64,000 nucleotides of DNA, from assembly GCA_963732155.1 (NCBI GenBank), contig CAVSYB010000015.1:310001-374000 (forward strand), given 5' to 3'. The DNA is from Roseiarcus sp963732155 (GTDB taxonomy: Bacteria > Pseudomonadota > Alphaproteobacteria > Rhizobiales > Beijerinckiaceae). The notes beneath the pieces are model-generated. The model saw only the letters and a program-made list of their open reading frames with translations. It did not search any database and was not told the origin of the DNA. The translations under genes and the position numbers were made by a program. This document shows positions 24,636 through 33,654 of the stretch, one piece after another (within the stretch, counting starts at the first letter, position 1; each line of letters opens with the position of its first letter).

Positions 24636-25373
24636 TCAACGCCCGCCGGAGATCGTCAGCACCGTGCCCGTCGCATAGGAGGCGGCGGGCGACATCAGCC
24701 AGACCACGCCTTCGGCGATCTCCTCGGGGCCGGCGATGCGCCCCATCGGCAGGCCGGCCAGCGCCGCCGCGCGCATCGCCTGGCTCGACATGTCGGTGGC
24801 GGTCATACCGGGCGCGACGCAGTTGACGCGAACGCCCTCGCGCCCCACCTCGTTGGCGAGGCCGCGGGTGAAGGTCTCGATGGCCCCCTTGGTCGCCGCA
24901 TAGGGAACGATGCCGGAGAGGCCGCCGAGCCGCGCCGCCACGGAGGAGACGTTGACGATCGCGCCGCCCTTGCCGCCATGCCGGGTCGAAAGGCGGCGCA
25001 CCGCCTCCCCGGCGCACAGCATCGGGCCGATCACGTTGACGGCGAACAGGCGCGTCAGGTCGGCCGGCTGCTGCTCGTCGATGCGCGCGGCGCGGCCGGT
25101 GACGCCGGCGTTGTTGACGAGGCCGGTGAGCGGCCCGAGCGCCGCCTCGGCCTTTTCGAACAGGGCTTTGACGGCCTCGGGGTCGGCGACGTCGGCGCAC
25201 AACGCCTCGGCGCGTCCGCCCGCCTTCCGGATCGCCGCCACGGTCTCGCGCGCGGCGGCTTCGCCCGACGCATAATTGACGGCGACGGCGGCGCCCGCCG
25301 CCGCCAGTTTGCGGCTCACCGCCGCGCCAATGCCCCGCCCGCCGCCGGTCACAATGATCATGCCCTCGCTCAT
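24636..25373 (-). CDS. SDR-family oxidoreductase
   Basis: A 245-residue classical short-chain dehydrogenase/reductase using NAD(P)H. The cofactor loop is TGGGRGIGAAV, the structural NNAG is present (LVNNAGVTG), and the catalytic Ser-Tyr-Lys are in VNVSSVAARL and PYAATKGA. The C-terminal GTVLTISGGR matches FabG-like enzymes. The start at 25373 has a CAGGAGA ribosome-binding sequence. Neighbours do not reveal the substrate. Confidence 0.92.
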   Translation of the reverse strand: MSEGMIIVTGGGRGIGAAVSRKLAAAGAAVAVNYASGEAAARETVAAIRKAGGRAEALCADVADPEAVKALFEKAEAALGPLTGLVNNAGVTGRAARIDEQQPADLTRLFAVNVIGPMLCAGEAVRRLSTRHGGKGGAIVNVSSVAARLGGLSGIVPYAATKGAIETFTRGLANEVGREGVRVNCVAPGMTATDMSSQAMRAAALAGLPMGRIAGPEEIAEGVVWLMSPAASYATGTVLTISGGR

Positions 25374-25473
25374 CGCCGCTGTCTCCAGGAGAAACCGGCG
25401 CGCATGATCCCACAGATCGGCGGCGCCCGCGAGGCGCCGATGCGCGATGGCGCCGCCGCCGAAAACGCCGGCG

Positions 25474-26037
25474 TCAAGGCGCCGCGCGATCGACGCGCAG
25501 GAAGGCGAGGCGCGTATCGCCGTAGGCGCGCTCATCCTCGATGGCGAAGCCTTGCGGCGCGGCGATCTCGGCCTTGGCCGCCTCCTCGACCACGCATAGC
25601 GCATCGACCGCCAGCCATCCGCCCGCGGCGAGCGCGGCGAGCGCCGGAGCGGCGAGGCCCTTTTCATAGGGCGGATCGAGAAAGGCGAGCGTGAAGGGCG
25701 GGCCGGGCGCCGGGCCGAGCCGTGCGGCGGCGGCGCGCCGGATCTGCGCCACGCCGCCAACGCCGAGCGCCGCGACATTGGCGCGCAGCAGCGCGCAGGC
25801 CTCGGCGCTCTCGTCGACGAACAGGGCGAAGGCGGCCCCGCGCGACAACGCCTCGAGGCCGAGCGCGCCCGAGCCGGCGAACAGATCGAGGACGCGCGCG
25901 CCTTCGAGGCTGCCGGGCCAGCGATGCGCCAGAATGTCGAAGATCAATTCGCGCAGGCGCTCGGAGGTCGGGCGGATCGCCCGCGAGGCGGGCGCGCGCA
26001 ACAGGCGTCCGCGCAGGCGTCCGCCGACGATGCGCAT
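25474..26037 (-). CDS. rsmD: 16S rRNA (guanine-966 N2)-methyltransferase
   Basis: A 187-residue RsmD, which methylates G966 of 16S rRNA in the small subunit. Family features: MRIVGGRLRGRLL start, RPTSERLRELIFDIL, SAM loop DLFAGSGALGLEAL and catalytic FLDPPYEKG. It begins 3 bp after the stop of the pseudouridine synthase gene, a conserved alphaproteobacterial arrangement that groups two rRNA-modification enzymes. Confidence 0.95.
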   Translation of the reverse strand: MRIVGGRLRGRLLRAPASRAIRPTSERLRELIFDILAHRWPGSLEGARVLDLFAGSGALGLEALSRGAAFALFVDESAEACALLRANVAALGVGGVAQIRRAAAARLGPAPGPPFTLAFLDPPYEKGLAAPALAALAAGGWLAVDALCVVEEAAKAEIAAPQGFAIEDERAYGDTRLAFLRVDRAAP

Positions 26038-26040
26038 CGC

Positions 26041-27339
26041 TCAGCCGCGCTTCGGCGGCCGACGCGGTCCCTTGCCGCGCGCGCCGCCCGGACGCCGCCC
26101 CTCGCCGAATGGCTTGCCGCCGGCCCCGCCGCGACCCGCCGCGCCGTCGCCCGACTGCCTGGCGCCGCCCTTGCGGCCTTCGCGGCGCGCGGCGAGCGCC
26201 GCCCGGCGGCGCGCTTCCTCCACCGTCGGCAACAGGCGTTCGACCTTGATCTCGCGCCCCTTGCGATCGACGGCGGCGCCGCGGGCGATGCGCTTGCGCG
26301 GGCCGCTCTCGTCCTCTCGTCGCTCGGCGCGCAGCGTCGAGACGTGCTTGCGCTTCTTCGGCCCGTAGGACGCCTTGGGCTCGGCGGGCGCCCGCTCCTC
26401 GCGCGGTTCGCGATCCCGCGCGCGCCCTTTGCCTTCGGCGCGCGTCGGAGGGCGACGAGGCGACGGCGGCGCTTCGCGCGCGACCGGCTCGCCGTGCGCC
26501 AGCAGCGGCGCGTCGAAATCGGCGCCGGCCTCGCGCGCGAGCCTGGCGCCGAGCTGGTCGCGCAGCACCCTGGTGCGCACTTCGACGACCGCGCCTTCTT
26601 CCAGCTCGGCGAGCTGGAACGGGCCAAACGAGACGCGGATCAGCCTGTTGACCGCCAGGCCGAGATGCTCGAGCACCTTCTTGATCTCGCGGTTCTTGCC
26701 CTCGCGCAGCCCGAACGTCATCCAGACGTTGGAGCCCTGGGCGCGGTCGAGCGTCGCCTCGATGCCGGCGTAATCGACGCCGTCGATCGTCACCCCCTCG
26801 CGCAGCGTATCGAGCGGCGCCTGCGTGGTCTCGCCATGCGCGCGAACGCGGTAGCGGCGCAGCCAGCCGGTCGACGGCAGCTCCAGCACCCGCGCCAGGC
26901 CGCCGTCGTTGGTGAGCAGCATCAACCCCTCGGTGTTGATGTCGAGGCGCCCGACGGCGACCACGCGCGGCAGATCCTTGGGCAGATGGTCGAAGATCGT
27001 CGGGCGCCCGTCCGGATCGCGCGCGGTGGTCACCAGGCCGCGCGGCTTGTTGTAGAGGAACAACCGCGTGCGTTCGGCCGCCGCGAGCGGTTTGCCGTCG
27101 ACGCGCACGTCGTCGCCGGGCTTCACGTTGAACGCGGGAGATTCGAGCGCCCTGCCGTTGACCACGACGCGCCCCTCGGCGATCCACGCCTCCGCGTCGC
27201 GCCGCGAGCAGAGGCCGGCGCGCGCCATCGCCTTGGCGATGCGCTGGCCCTCGCGTCTTTCGCCCTGCGCGGCGCGCGGCGGGTCGGCCGCGCGGCGGCG
27301 CGGCGAATCGCCCGCGCCAGGCTTTGCTCTGTCGATCAT
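26041..27339 (-). CDS. rRNA pseudouridine synthase (RsuA/RluB family) with long basic tail
   Basis: A 432-residue enzyme that isomerises a specific uridine in rRNA. It has an N-terminal S4 RNA-binding domain (AKAMARAGLCSRRDAEAWI), then the catalytic domain with the nucleophile aspartate in AVGRLDINTEGLMLLTNDG and the YNKPRG motif. Residues from about 300 on are a disordered, strongly Arg/Lys/Gly-rich extension of about 130 residues, typical of alphaproteobacterial RluB-like proteins. ATG 27339 (MIDRAKPG) is chosen; longer readings begin in non-conserved sequence. Operon with rsmD; divergent from tadA, 125 bp apart. Confidence 0.92.
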   Translation of the reverse strand: MIDRAKPGAGDSPRRRAADPPRAAQGERREGQRIAKAMARAGLCSRRDAEAWIAEGRVVVNGRALESPAFNVKPGDDVRVDGKPLAAAERTRLFLYNKPRGLVTTARDPDGRPTIFDHLPKDLPRVVAVGRLDINTEGLMLLTNDGGLARVLELPSTGWLRRYRVRAHGETTQAPLDTLREGVTIDGVDYAGIEATLDRAQGSNVWMTFGLREGKNREIKKVLEHLGLAVNRLIRVSFGPFQLAELEEGAVVEVRTRVLRDQLGARLAREAGADFDAPLLAHGEPVAREAPPSPRRPPTRAEGKGRARDREPREERAPAEPKASYGPKKRKHVSTLRAERREDESGPRKRIARGAAVDRKGREIKVERLLPTVEEARRRAALAARREGRKGGARQSGDGAAGRGGAGGKPFGEGRRPGGARGKGPRRPPKRG

Positions 27340-27464
27340 GAAGTTTCCCAACCGGCGCATCGGGCCGGCCGATTGCCAGATTTCCCGCGATGTCCTAGCA
27401 GGTTGCGCGCGCAAACGGGAGGCGTGTCGTTTGCGCGGCGAATTTTCGCGCCGCGAGGCGAGCG

Positions 27465-27911
27465 ATGGCGGTTGACGCGATGGGCGCGGCGCTGGAGGAG
27501 GCGCGGGCGGCGGAGGCGCGCGGCGAAGTTCCGATCGGCGCGGCGATCGTCTGCGACGGCGCGCTGATCGCCCGCGCCGGCAATCGCACGATCGGCGACA
27601 GCGACCCGACCGCCCATGCGGAAATGGTGGCGATCCGCGCGGCGGCGGGCAAGCTCGGCTCGCAGCGCCTCGCCCAATGCGACCTTTACGTCACGCTCGA
27701 GCCTTGCGCGATGTGCGCCGGGGCGATTTCGTTCGCCCGGCTGCGCCGTCTCTACTACGGCGCCGGCGATCCGAAGGGCGGCGCCGTCGAACATGGCGCG
27801 CGCTTCTTTTCGCAAGCGACCTGCCATCACGCGCCGGAAGTCTACGGCGGCATCCGCGAGAGCGAGTCGGCGGCGCTGCTGCGGAGGTTTTTCGCGGCGC
27901 GGCGGGACTAG
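27465..27911 (+). CDS. tadA: tRNA-specific adenosine-34 deaminase
   Basis: A 148-residue zinc deaminase converting adenosine to inosine at the wobble position of tRNA-Arg(ACG). Zinc ligands and catalytic glutamate are His51, Glu53 (HAE) and Cys81, Cys84 (EPCAMCAG). It follows the family closely through RRLYYGAGDPKGGAVEHG and the C-terminal helix. The inverted repeat pair at 27946-28083 starts 34 bp after the stop. Confidence 0.95.
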   Translation: MAVDAMGAALEEARAAEARGEVPIGAAIVCDGALIARAGNRTIGDSDPTAHAEMVAIRAAAGKLGSQRLAQCDLYVTLEPCAMCAGAISFARLRRLYYGAGDPKGGAVEHGARFFSQATCHHAPEVYGGIRESESAALLRRFFAARRD

Positions 27912-28403
27912 TGGCGTGCTTCAGCCAAATTGAGTGGGCGTGGGCCTTCTCCTTCCCCCCTTGTGGGGGAAGGTCGGGATGGGGGGTCGCGCCGACCCGA
28001 CGGAAAAGGGGTTGTGCCTCAATCGGATAGGGCAATGCGACCCCCCTCCCTGACCCTCCCCCACAAGGGGGGAGGGAATAGCGGCGCGGTTCCAATACCT
28101 TTCAAATTGAATGACGCGCTCGGCTGGCCGGACCTCGCCGGTGGCGTTTCGACCGCCCTGCGGATAGACTCGGCGCGCCGCAACGCCGGGGCGCGCGGAC
28201 GGCGGCGAGGGCTGGCGCGGCTGGCGCCATCACGGCGCCCATAGGGATCATCAAGATCGCGGCGGGGTGCGCCACGGCGGTCGCAGCGAGGGCGACCGGC
28301 GCGGCGGCGGCGAGCATGGCGGGCGAGGCGCGATGCAAGGCGTCCGGGAATGGTCGAGCGCCGGGGACCTGCTCGCCGATCGCCCATGCAAGGAGAACGG
28401 ATC
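27912..28403. other. 492-bp repeat-bearing intergenic stretch
   Basis: Between tadA and the DUF4424 gene. The first part is the inverted repeat pair at 27946-28083. A minus-strand frame at 28102-28338 has an alanine-rich, signal-like start but poor codon support and is not called. An AAGGAGA ribosome-binding sequence precedes the gene at 28404. Confidence 0.5.
27946..28083. repeat. Inverted pair of the GC-rich 48-bp repeat, without cargo
   Basis: Two units face each other: left about 27946-27992 and right about 28034-28083. Each unit is itself palindromic around CCCCCTTGTGGGGG (left) or CCCCCACAAGGGGG (right) and carries a GGGGGGTCGCG tail pointing inward. The right unit is nearly identical to the unit at 43554-43601. 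About 40 bp of unrelated sequence lies between. The same pair arrangement at 43125-43601 encloses a DUF559 nuclease gene. Confidence 0.8.
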
Positions 28404-29405
28404 ATGCGTCCTGTCAGCACTGTCCCGTCGATCGCCGCCGGCCTCGCGCTGTCGCTGACTCCCGCGCTCGCTCAAACCGCGCCCGCCGCCGGCGCGCCGC
28501 AGGAGCCGGCGCAATCCTCGCTGGTCGTCGGCGCCTTGCAGATCGGCTCCAGCGCCAGTCTCGAAATCGCCGGGTTCGACATCAATGTGGCGCGCGACAG
28601 GATCGTCTATTCCTATTTTCTGAAGAACACCGGCGCCGCGGAGCTGGCGCTCGAGGCGGCGGTTGCGCTGCCGGATCTGCGCGCCAGCGCCGATGGCGGC
28701 GAAACCTGGACGCTCGCCGCGAGCGACCCGGAAAATCCGGTCGGCCTGACGGTCGCGGCGGGCGGCGCGGCCGCGACGCTGAAAGCCGAGACGCACGCCT
28801 TTGCGCTCGGCGTCGACCGTCTCGCCGAGATCAAGGCGGAGCGCTTGCCGCTGATCCCGTTCGGAGCGCCGACCGACAAGGCGCTCGCCGGGCTGGCGCC
28901 CGAAGCGGTCGACCGGCTCGCCGCGCTCGGCGTCGTTTCGCCGCGCGATCCGGCGCAGCCCAAGGAGCCGTCGATCGCCGCCTGGTCGCTCGAAGTCGTG
29001 CAAAGCTGGCGGCTCGCGCTGCCGCCGGGCAAGACGACGCCGGTGACCATCCGCTTCACGCCGGTCAAGGCGGAATATCGGCTCGCCAAGGGCGACGAAC
29101 AGGATATCGAGGACATGAAGGACGATCTCTGCCTGACGCCGGCCGTGGTGAGCGCGCTGCAAGCGCGCCTCAAGGGCGGCGGCGCCTGGGCGGTGAGCGA
29201 ATTCGCGCTCGCCGACGACGCGCCGACCCGCTGGCTCGACAGCCCGACGCCGACCGTCGCGGTGCAAAAGCCCAAGCCGGACGCGATCGTCGCCTTTTGC
29301 GGCCTCGACGAAAAGACCGCCGGCAAGCCGGTGGCGCTCGGCGCCGTTCCGGACGACCAGCAGAGCAACGAGCTTCGCATCGCCATTTTCGAACCGGCGA
29401 AATAG
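28404..29405 (+). CDS. DUF4424-family secreted protein
   Basis: A 333-residue exported protein with signal peptide (VPSIAAGLALSLTPALAQ) and a beta-rich mature domain. The sequence around GFDINVARDRIVYSYFLKNT and PGKTTPVTIRFTPVKAEYRL fits DUF4424, a family of periplasmic proteins of unknown role found mainly in alphaproteobacteria. Two cysteines (DDLCLTP, AFCGLDE) may form a disulfide. ATG 28404 has the strong AAGGAGA site. Convergent with hisS, 7 bp apart. Confidence 0.75.
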   Translation: MRPVSTVPSIAAGLALSLTPALAQTAPAAGAPQEPAQSSLVVGALQIGSSASLEIAGFDINVARDRIVYSYFLKNTGAAELALEAAVALPDLRASADGGETWTLAASDPENPVGLTVAAGGAAATLKAETHAFALGVDRLAEIKAERLPLIPFGAPTDKALAGLAPEAVDRLAALGVVSPRDPAQPKEPSIAAWSLEVVQSWRLALPPGKTTPVTIRFTPVKAEYRLAKGDEQDIEDMKDDLCLTPAVVSALQARLKGGGAWAVSEFALADDAPTRWLDSPTPTVAVQKPKPDAIVAFCGLDEKTAGKPVALGAVPDDQQSNELRIAIFEPAK

Positions 29406-29412
29406 GGCGCCT

Positions 29413-30982
29413 TCAGCGCGCGTGACGCGCCAGCGCCTCCTTCACGCGCGCGACGAGCTCGGCCTCGGGGGCGAGCGCCTGCGCGCGCTGGCGCAATTCG
29501 AGATAGTCGGCGCGGTCCTTGCTCGCCCTGGCGAGTTCGGCGCCGAGGACGAGATCGCGGATCACCACCTGCCGGCCGCCGGGCGCGCCGCGCTCGTTGG
29601 AGCCCTGGATCACCGCGCAGAGACTCCCGCGCTTGTCGGCGTATTTGAGCTGCGCGTTGAGGCCGCTGTCGCCGAGATAGAGTTCGGCGGCGATGTTTTC
29701 CGCGCGAAGCGTCGCGACGAGGCGCTGGTAGTCGGCGATATGGTCGCGGTCGAGCACCGCAACGACCACCGGGCCGGGCTTCTTCGCCGCCGCGACGATC
29801 GGGCTGTCGATCGTTTGCAGCGCTTTCAAAAGCCGCGACACGCCGATCGAAAAGCCGGTCGCCGGAACCGCTTCGCCGCGAAAGCGCGCGACGAGCCCGT
29901 CGTAACGCCCGCCGCCGCCGACCGAGCCGAAGCGGATCGGCTTGCCGTCCTCGCCGGGCGTTTCGAAGGTCAGTTCGGCCTCGAAGACGGGGCCGGTGTA
30001 ATATTCGAGGCCGCGGACGACGGAGGGGTCGATGCGGATGCGGTCGTCGCCATATCCGGCCAGGCCGCAAGGGACGCGATGTCTCGAAGTTCGTCCAGCC
30101 CTTCCTTGCCTTTCGGCCCTAGCTCGACATTCTGTTCGAACCAGTCGATTGCTCGCGATTCGAATAGCCCCTCGACTAACACCTTGTCCGGTTTCGTAAC
30201 CCGCGAACCGCGTTCCAACGAGAACCGCGAATAGTCGAAGCATGATTGTCCATCCTGCGCTGAGTCGAGAGCCCAGCCCCCTTCGTGAAGTCTCCGCTCT
30301 CGTCTCTCCGCATCCCGCGCCAAGTCCGAGCAACGCTCGGACGCCATTCGGCCCAAGCCGTCCAGCTTGTCGATCGCCCGCAGAACATCGTGAGACGCCG
30401 CGCGGCGTTCTCGTCTCCTCCAAGCCCGATCGCCTCCATGACCCCATCAAGCACCTTGCGATTGTTCACCTTGACGACGTAGTCGCCCCGCTTGATCCCC
30501 AGCGCCTCCAGGCAATCGGCCGCCATCATGCACATCTCGGCGTCGGCGGCGACGCTCTTCGCCCCCACCGTATCCGCGTCGAACTGCATGAACTGCCGGA
30601 ACCGCCCCGGGCCCGGCTTCTCGTTGCGGAACACCCAGCCGGCGCGGTAGCTGCGATAGGGCTTGGGCAGCTTTTCGTAATTCTCCGCGACATAGCGCGC
30701 GAGCGGCGCGGTGAGGTCGTAGCGCAGCGACAGCCATTGCTCGTCGTCGTCGCGGAACGAGAACACCCCCTCGTTCGGCCGGTCCTGATCGGGCAGGAAC
30801 TTGCCGAGCGCCTCGGTATATTCGACGAACGGCGTCTCGCCCGCCTCGAAGCCGTAAAGCTCGTAGACCGCGCGGATCCTCGCGATCATCGCCTCCGCGG
30901 CGGCGATGTCGCCCGGCGCGCGATCGACGAAGCCGCGCGGCAGGACAGGGCGCGCGAGAGGGAGCGGTTTTTCTTCAGGCAT
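29413..30982 (-). pseudogene. hisS: Histidyl-tRNA synthetase, frame-disrupted in the middle
   Basis: Class II histidyl-tRNA synthetase, which charges tRNA-His. The 5' part (30982 to about 30395) reads MPEEKPLPLARPVLPRGFVD, motif 1 and motif 2 (YRAGWVFRNEKPGPGRFRQF) in one frame. The 3' part (about 30065 to 29413) reads RIRIDPSVVRGLEYYTGP, motif 3 (SIGVSRLL) and the anticodon-binding domain in another. Between them, about 330 bp, family fragments appear in turn in all three frames: AIDKLDGLG, then RLGPNGVRALLGLG, then RDESGDFTKGAGLS, then EGLDELRDIASLAA. At least four frame changes are needed to restore the protein. Since the enzyme is essential, either this is a sequencing or assembly fault or another hisS exists elsewhere. 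Confidence 0.85.
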
Positions 30983-31032
30983 GAATGTTTCCCCTGGGGG
31001 CCGTGAGCCCCCGCGCGGGTCCGGCGCGCGCC

Positions 31033-31743
31033 TCAGACAAGGCCGGCTCCGATGTTGATGGTGAGCGCGAGGATGATGGTGTTGAAGAAGAACGCGACGA
31101 CGCCATGCGCCAGCGTGGCGCGGCGCATCGTCCTGGAGATCGTCTCGACGTCGGCGGTCGCGCAGGCGCAGCCGATGACGAACGAATAATACAGGAAATC
31201 GCCGTAGCCCGGCTCCTTGTCGCCGGGAAAGCGCAGGCCGGCGCGGGCGGCGCGCCCGTCGGCGGCGCGCGGCCGCGCGTAATATTCCTGCGCGTAATGC
31301 AGCGCGAACAACAAATGGATGAACGTCCAGGCGCTCAGAATCGTCACCGCCGTCAGCCCGATATGCAGCCCCTTGTCGAGGCCCGCCAGGTCCTTGACCG
31401 CGCCGAGCTCGGCGAAGATGGCGGCGATCGAAGCGCAGGCGGCGCCGGTGCCGAACAGCAGCAGCACCGATTGATTGTCGTCCTCGCGGAACGCGCGGCT
31501 GCGCATCGAACCCTCGGTGGAGCGCGCGATCATCAGCCCGACCAGCGCGACGAACAGCAGCGCGCCGGCGTTCCACGCCAGCAGCGCGCGGGTGGCGATC
31601 CTCAGATCGGCGGGGCAGGCGAGATAGACGCCGACGGTCGCCGCGCAGCAGATATAGAGCCGCGGCCGGCGCCGCATCGCCTGAAACGGGCGAAGAAGCG
31701 CCGGACGCCGGCCGGGGCCGGAGGAGGATGGCGAGAGCGACAT
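31033..31743 (-). CDS. DUF1345-family membrane protein
   Basis: A 236-residue integral membrane protein with about five helices and the family pattern WTFIHLLFALHYAQEYY followed by PGYGDFLYYSFVIGCACATA and a C-terminal helix (AFFFNTIILALTINIGAGL). DUF1345 proteins are conserved, of unknown function. ATG 31743 is chosen because upstream codons are not conserved. It lies 50 bp upstream of hisS on the same strand and may share its transcript. Confidence 0.85.
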   Translation of the reverse strand: MSLSPSSSGPGRRPALLRPFQAMRRRPRLYICCAATVGVYLACPADLRIATRALLAWNAGALLFVALVGLMIARSTEGSMRSRAFREDDNQSVLLLFGTGAACASIAAIFAELGAVKDLAGLDKGLHIGLTAVTILSAWTFIHLLFALHYAQEYYARPRAADGRAARAGLRFPGDKEPGYGDFLYYSFVIGCACATADVETISRTMRRATLAHGVVAFFFNTIILALTINIGAGLV

Positions 31744-32145
31744 CGAGCGGCGTCTCGTGACAAAGGCGCGCCTGCCTTGCCCCAGCGCTTCCAACGGGTC
31801 AAGCGGCGAAGGCGCGCCGCCGCGCGCCGACCCGATGCGCAACGAGGCGTCGCGCCGCGTCGCCAGGCGGACATGCGGCGAACGCGCGGCGAGGCGTTCG
31901 GGGATCGGCGCGAGCGAGAGCGTCGCTTGCCGTTTTACCGCTATAATTCAATGCCTTAGTGGATGATCGCGAATTCTTGACAGGCTGTGCGGCCAACAAT
32001 ATGTTGCGCGCGGCCTGCAGGGGCAGGTTGACTTCGCCGCGATTTCGTCAGACGGCTTTTTCGATCAGGCCGTCGCCAGGTCGACGTCGTTTGCGAGGCT
32101 CGCAACATCGACCGGCCCGCGCGCGCTTTGCGGGGCTGGGGTCGG
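31744..32145. other. 402-bp divergent intergenic region holding the atp promoter
   Basis: Separates the DUF1345 gene from atpI. It contains a consensus-like promoter at 31977-32005 and another isolated TATAAT at 31942-31947 without a matching -35 box. No gene is seen. Confidence 0.5.
31977..32005 (+). promoter_or_regulatory. Sigma-70-type promoter for the atp FO operon
   Basis: TTGACA (31977-31982), 17-bp spacer, TATGTT (32000-32005), directed to atpI whose start is 141 bp downstream of the -10 box. This is the best promoter match seen in the window. Confidence 0.6.
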
Positions 32146-32538
32146 ATGGCGGAGCGCAACGGGGGCGAAGACGAGGAACGGCTGTTGCGGGCGCGCCTCG
32201 AACAGCTCTCGGGCGCGCTGAAAAGTCGCCGCAAGGAGTCGCCGCCGCGACCCGCTGCGGGGAACGGGGGCGATTCGTCCGGCAAGTTCGGCTCCGGCAT
32301 GGGGCTCGGAATGCGCGCCGCGAGCGAATTTGCGGCGGCGGTGGTGGTTTGCAGCCTGATCGGCTGGCAATTGGATGTTTGGTTGGGGACGAAGCCGGCT
32401 TTTCTGATCGTTTTGTTCATGTTCGGCGTCGCCGCCGGCGTGTGGAACGTGATCCGCGTGACATCGCCGCTGTCGCGCGGCGGGCCGGCCGGACGCGGAC
32501 AAGACGCTCCAGCCGTGGCGGACGAGGACGAGGACTAG
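32146..32538 (+). CDS. atpI: ATP synthase protein I (AtpI)
   Basis: A 130-residue AtpI, a small membrane protein that helps assemble the c-ring of FO. A charged N-terminus (EDEERLLRARLEQLSGALKS) is followed by a Gly/Met-rich lead and two helices (SEFAAAVVVCSLIGWQLDVW and FLIVLFMFGVAAGVWNVIR). The acidic C-terminus ends DEDED. First gene of atpI-atpB-atpE-atpF'-atpF; atpB starts 5 bp later. Confidence 0.9.
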   Translation: MAERNGGEDEERLLRARLEQLSGALKSRRKESPPRPAAGNGGDSSGKFGSGMGLGMRAASEFAAAVVVCSLIGWQLDVWLGTKPAFLIVLFMFGVAAGVWNVIRVTSPLSRGGPAGRGQDAPAVADEDED

Positions 32539-32543
32539 GACCA

Positions 32544-33311
32544 GTGGCGACACCAGCGGGACCGACGATCAACCCGATCGAGCAATTCTCCATCTCGCCG
32601 CTCGTGTCCGTGCAAATCGCCGGCCGCGATTTCTCGTTCACCAATTCGGCGCTCTACATGCTGATCGCGGTGGGGATCGTCTGCGCCCTGATGATCGCCG
32701 GCGGCCGCGGCGGCGTCGGCGTTCCTGGCCGCCTGCAGTCGCTGGCGGAAATGGCCTATGAATTCGTCGCCGGGATGCTGCGCTCGGCGGCCGGCGAGCA
32801 CGCGATGGAGTTCTTCCCGCTGGTGTTCTCGATCTTCATGTTCGTTCTGCTGTGCAATCTGGTCGGCCTCATCCCGCACGCCTTCTCCGTCACCAGCCAC
32901 ATCGTGGTGACCGCGTCGCTGGCGCTGCTGGTGTTCTTCACCGTGCTGATCGTCGGCTTCGCGAGACACGGGCTGCATTTCTTCAAGCTGTTCGTGCCCC
33001 CCGGCGTGCCGATCTATATCCTGCCGATCGTGGTGGCGATCGAGATCTTCTCGTTTTTCGTCCGCCCGGTCAGCCATTCGGTGCGTCTGTTCGCCAACAT
33101 GCTGGCCGGCCATATCACGCTCAACGTGTTCGGCGGCTTCGTCGTGATGCTGCTCGGCGCCAGCGCGCTGATCAAGGCGGTCGCCGTGCTGCCTTTCGCG
33201 ATGACGATCGGTCTCGAGGCGCTGGAGCTGCTGGTCGCCTTTCTGCAGGCCTATGTCTTCGCGATGCTCACTTGCATGTATCTCAACGACGCGCTTCACC
33301 CCGGTCACTGA
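32544..33311 (+). CDS. atpB: ATP synthase FO subunit a
   Basis: A 255-residue subunit a, forming the proton half-channels beside the c-ring. The essential arginine is in SHSVRLFANMLAGH; the next helix carries EALELLVAFLQAYVFAMLTC with the conserved glutamate and glutamine. It starts with GTG at 32544, five bases after the atpI stop. F1 genes are absent, as usual in alphaproteobacteria where the F1 operon lies elsewhere. Confidence 0.96.
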   Translation: MATPAGPTINPIEQFSISPLVSVQIAGRDFSFTNSALYMLIAVGIVCALMIAGGRGGVGVPGRLQSLAEMAYEFVAGMLRSAAGEHAMEFFPLVFSIFMFVLLCNLVGLIPHAFSVTSHIVVTASLALLVFFTVLIVGFARHGLHFFKLFVPPGVPIYILPIVVAIEIFSFFVRPVSHSVRLFANMLAGHITLNVFGGFVVMLLGASALIKAVAVLPFAMTIGLEALELLVAFLQAYVFAMLTCMYLNDALHPGH

Positions 33312-33361
33312 CCGGCCCGCATTCGCCGAACGATGGAAACGTCCAACAACAGGAGTTCTCG

Positions 33362-33589
33362 ATGGATCCCGTAGCAGCCAAATACATCGGCGCAGGCCTC
33401 GCCGCGATCGGAACGGGCGCCGCCGGTATTGGCGTGGGCACGCTGTTCGGCCAGTTTCTCAACGGCGCGCTGCGCAATCCGTCAGCCGTCGAGGGCCAGT
33501 TCGGCCGGTTGATTTTCGGCTTCGCGGTGACCGAGGCGCTCGGCATTTTCGCGCTGCTGATCGCCTTCCTGCTGCTGTTCGCCGTCTGA
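33362..33589 (+). CDS. atpE: ATP synthase FO subunit c
   Basis: A 75-residue proteolipid of two helices joined by the polar loop ALRNPSAVEGQ. The proton-carrying carboxylate is Glu58 in FAVTEALGIFALL. A CAGGAG ribosome-binding sequence lies 6 bp before ATG 33362, fitting the high translation needed for a ring of many copies. Confidence 0.97.
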   Translation: MDPVAAKYIGAGLAAIGTGAAGIGVGTLFGQFLNGALRNPSAVEGQFGRLIFGFAVTEALGIFALLIAFLLLFAV

Positions 33590-33654
33590 CCACGCGGCGG
33601 CGCATCGCGCGCGGAGGGGCGATCGGCGCCCCTCGGCGAGACAGAGTGTGAGAA

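Noticed and set aside
28102..28338. A 78-codon minus-strand frame with an alanine-rich, signal-peptide-like start
   Set aside because: After the hydrophobic start it becomes Arg-rich without pattern, and there is no ribosome-binding site; chance in GC-rich DNA is more likely.
31942..31947. TATAAT upstream of the atp promoter
   Set aside because: No acceptable -35 box at 16-18 bp; the TTGACA/TATGTT pair 35 bp further on is far better.
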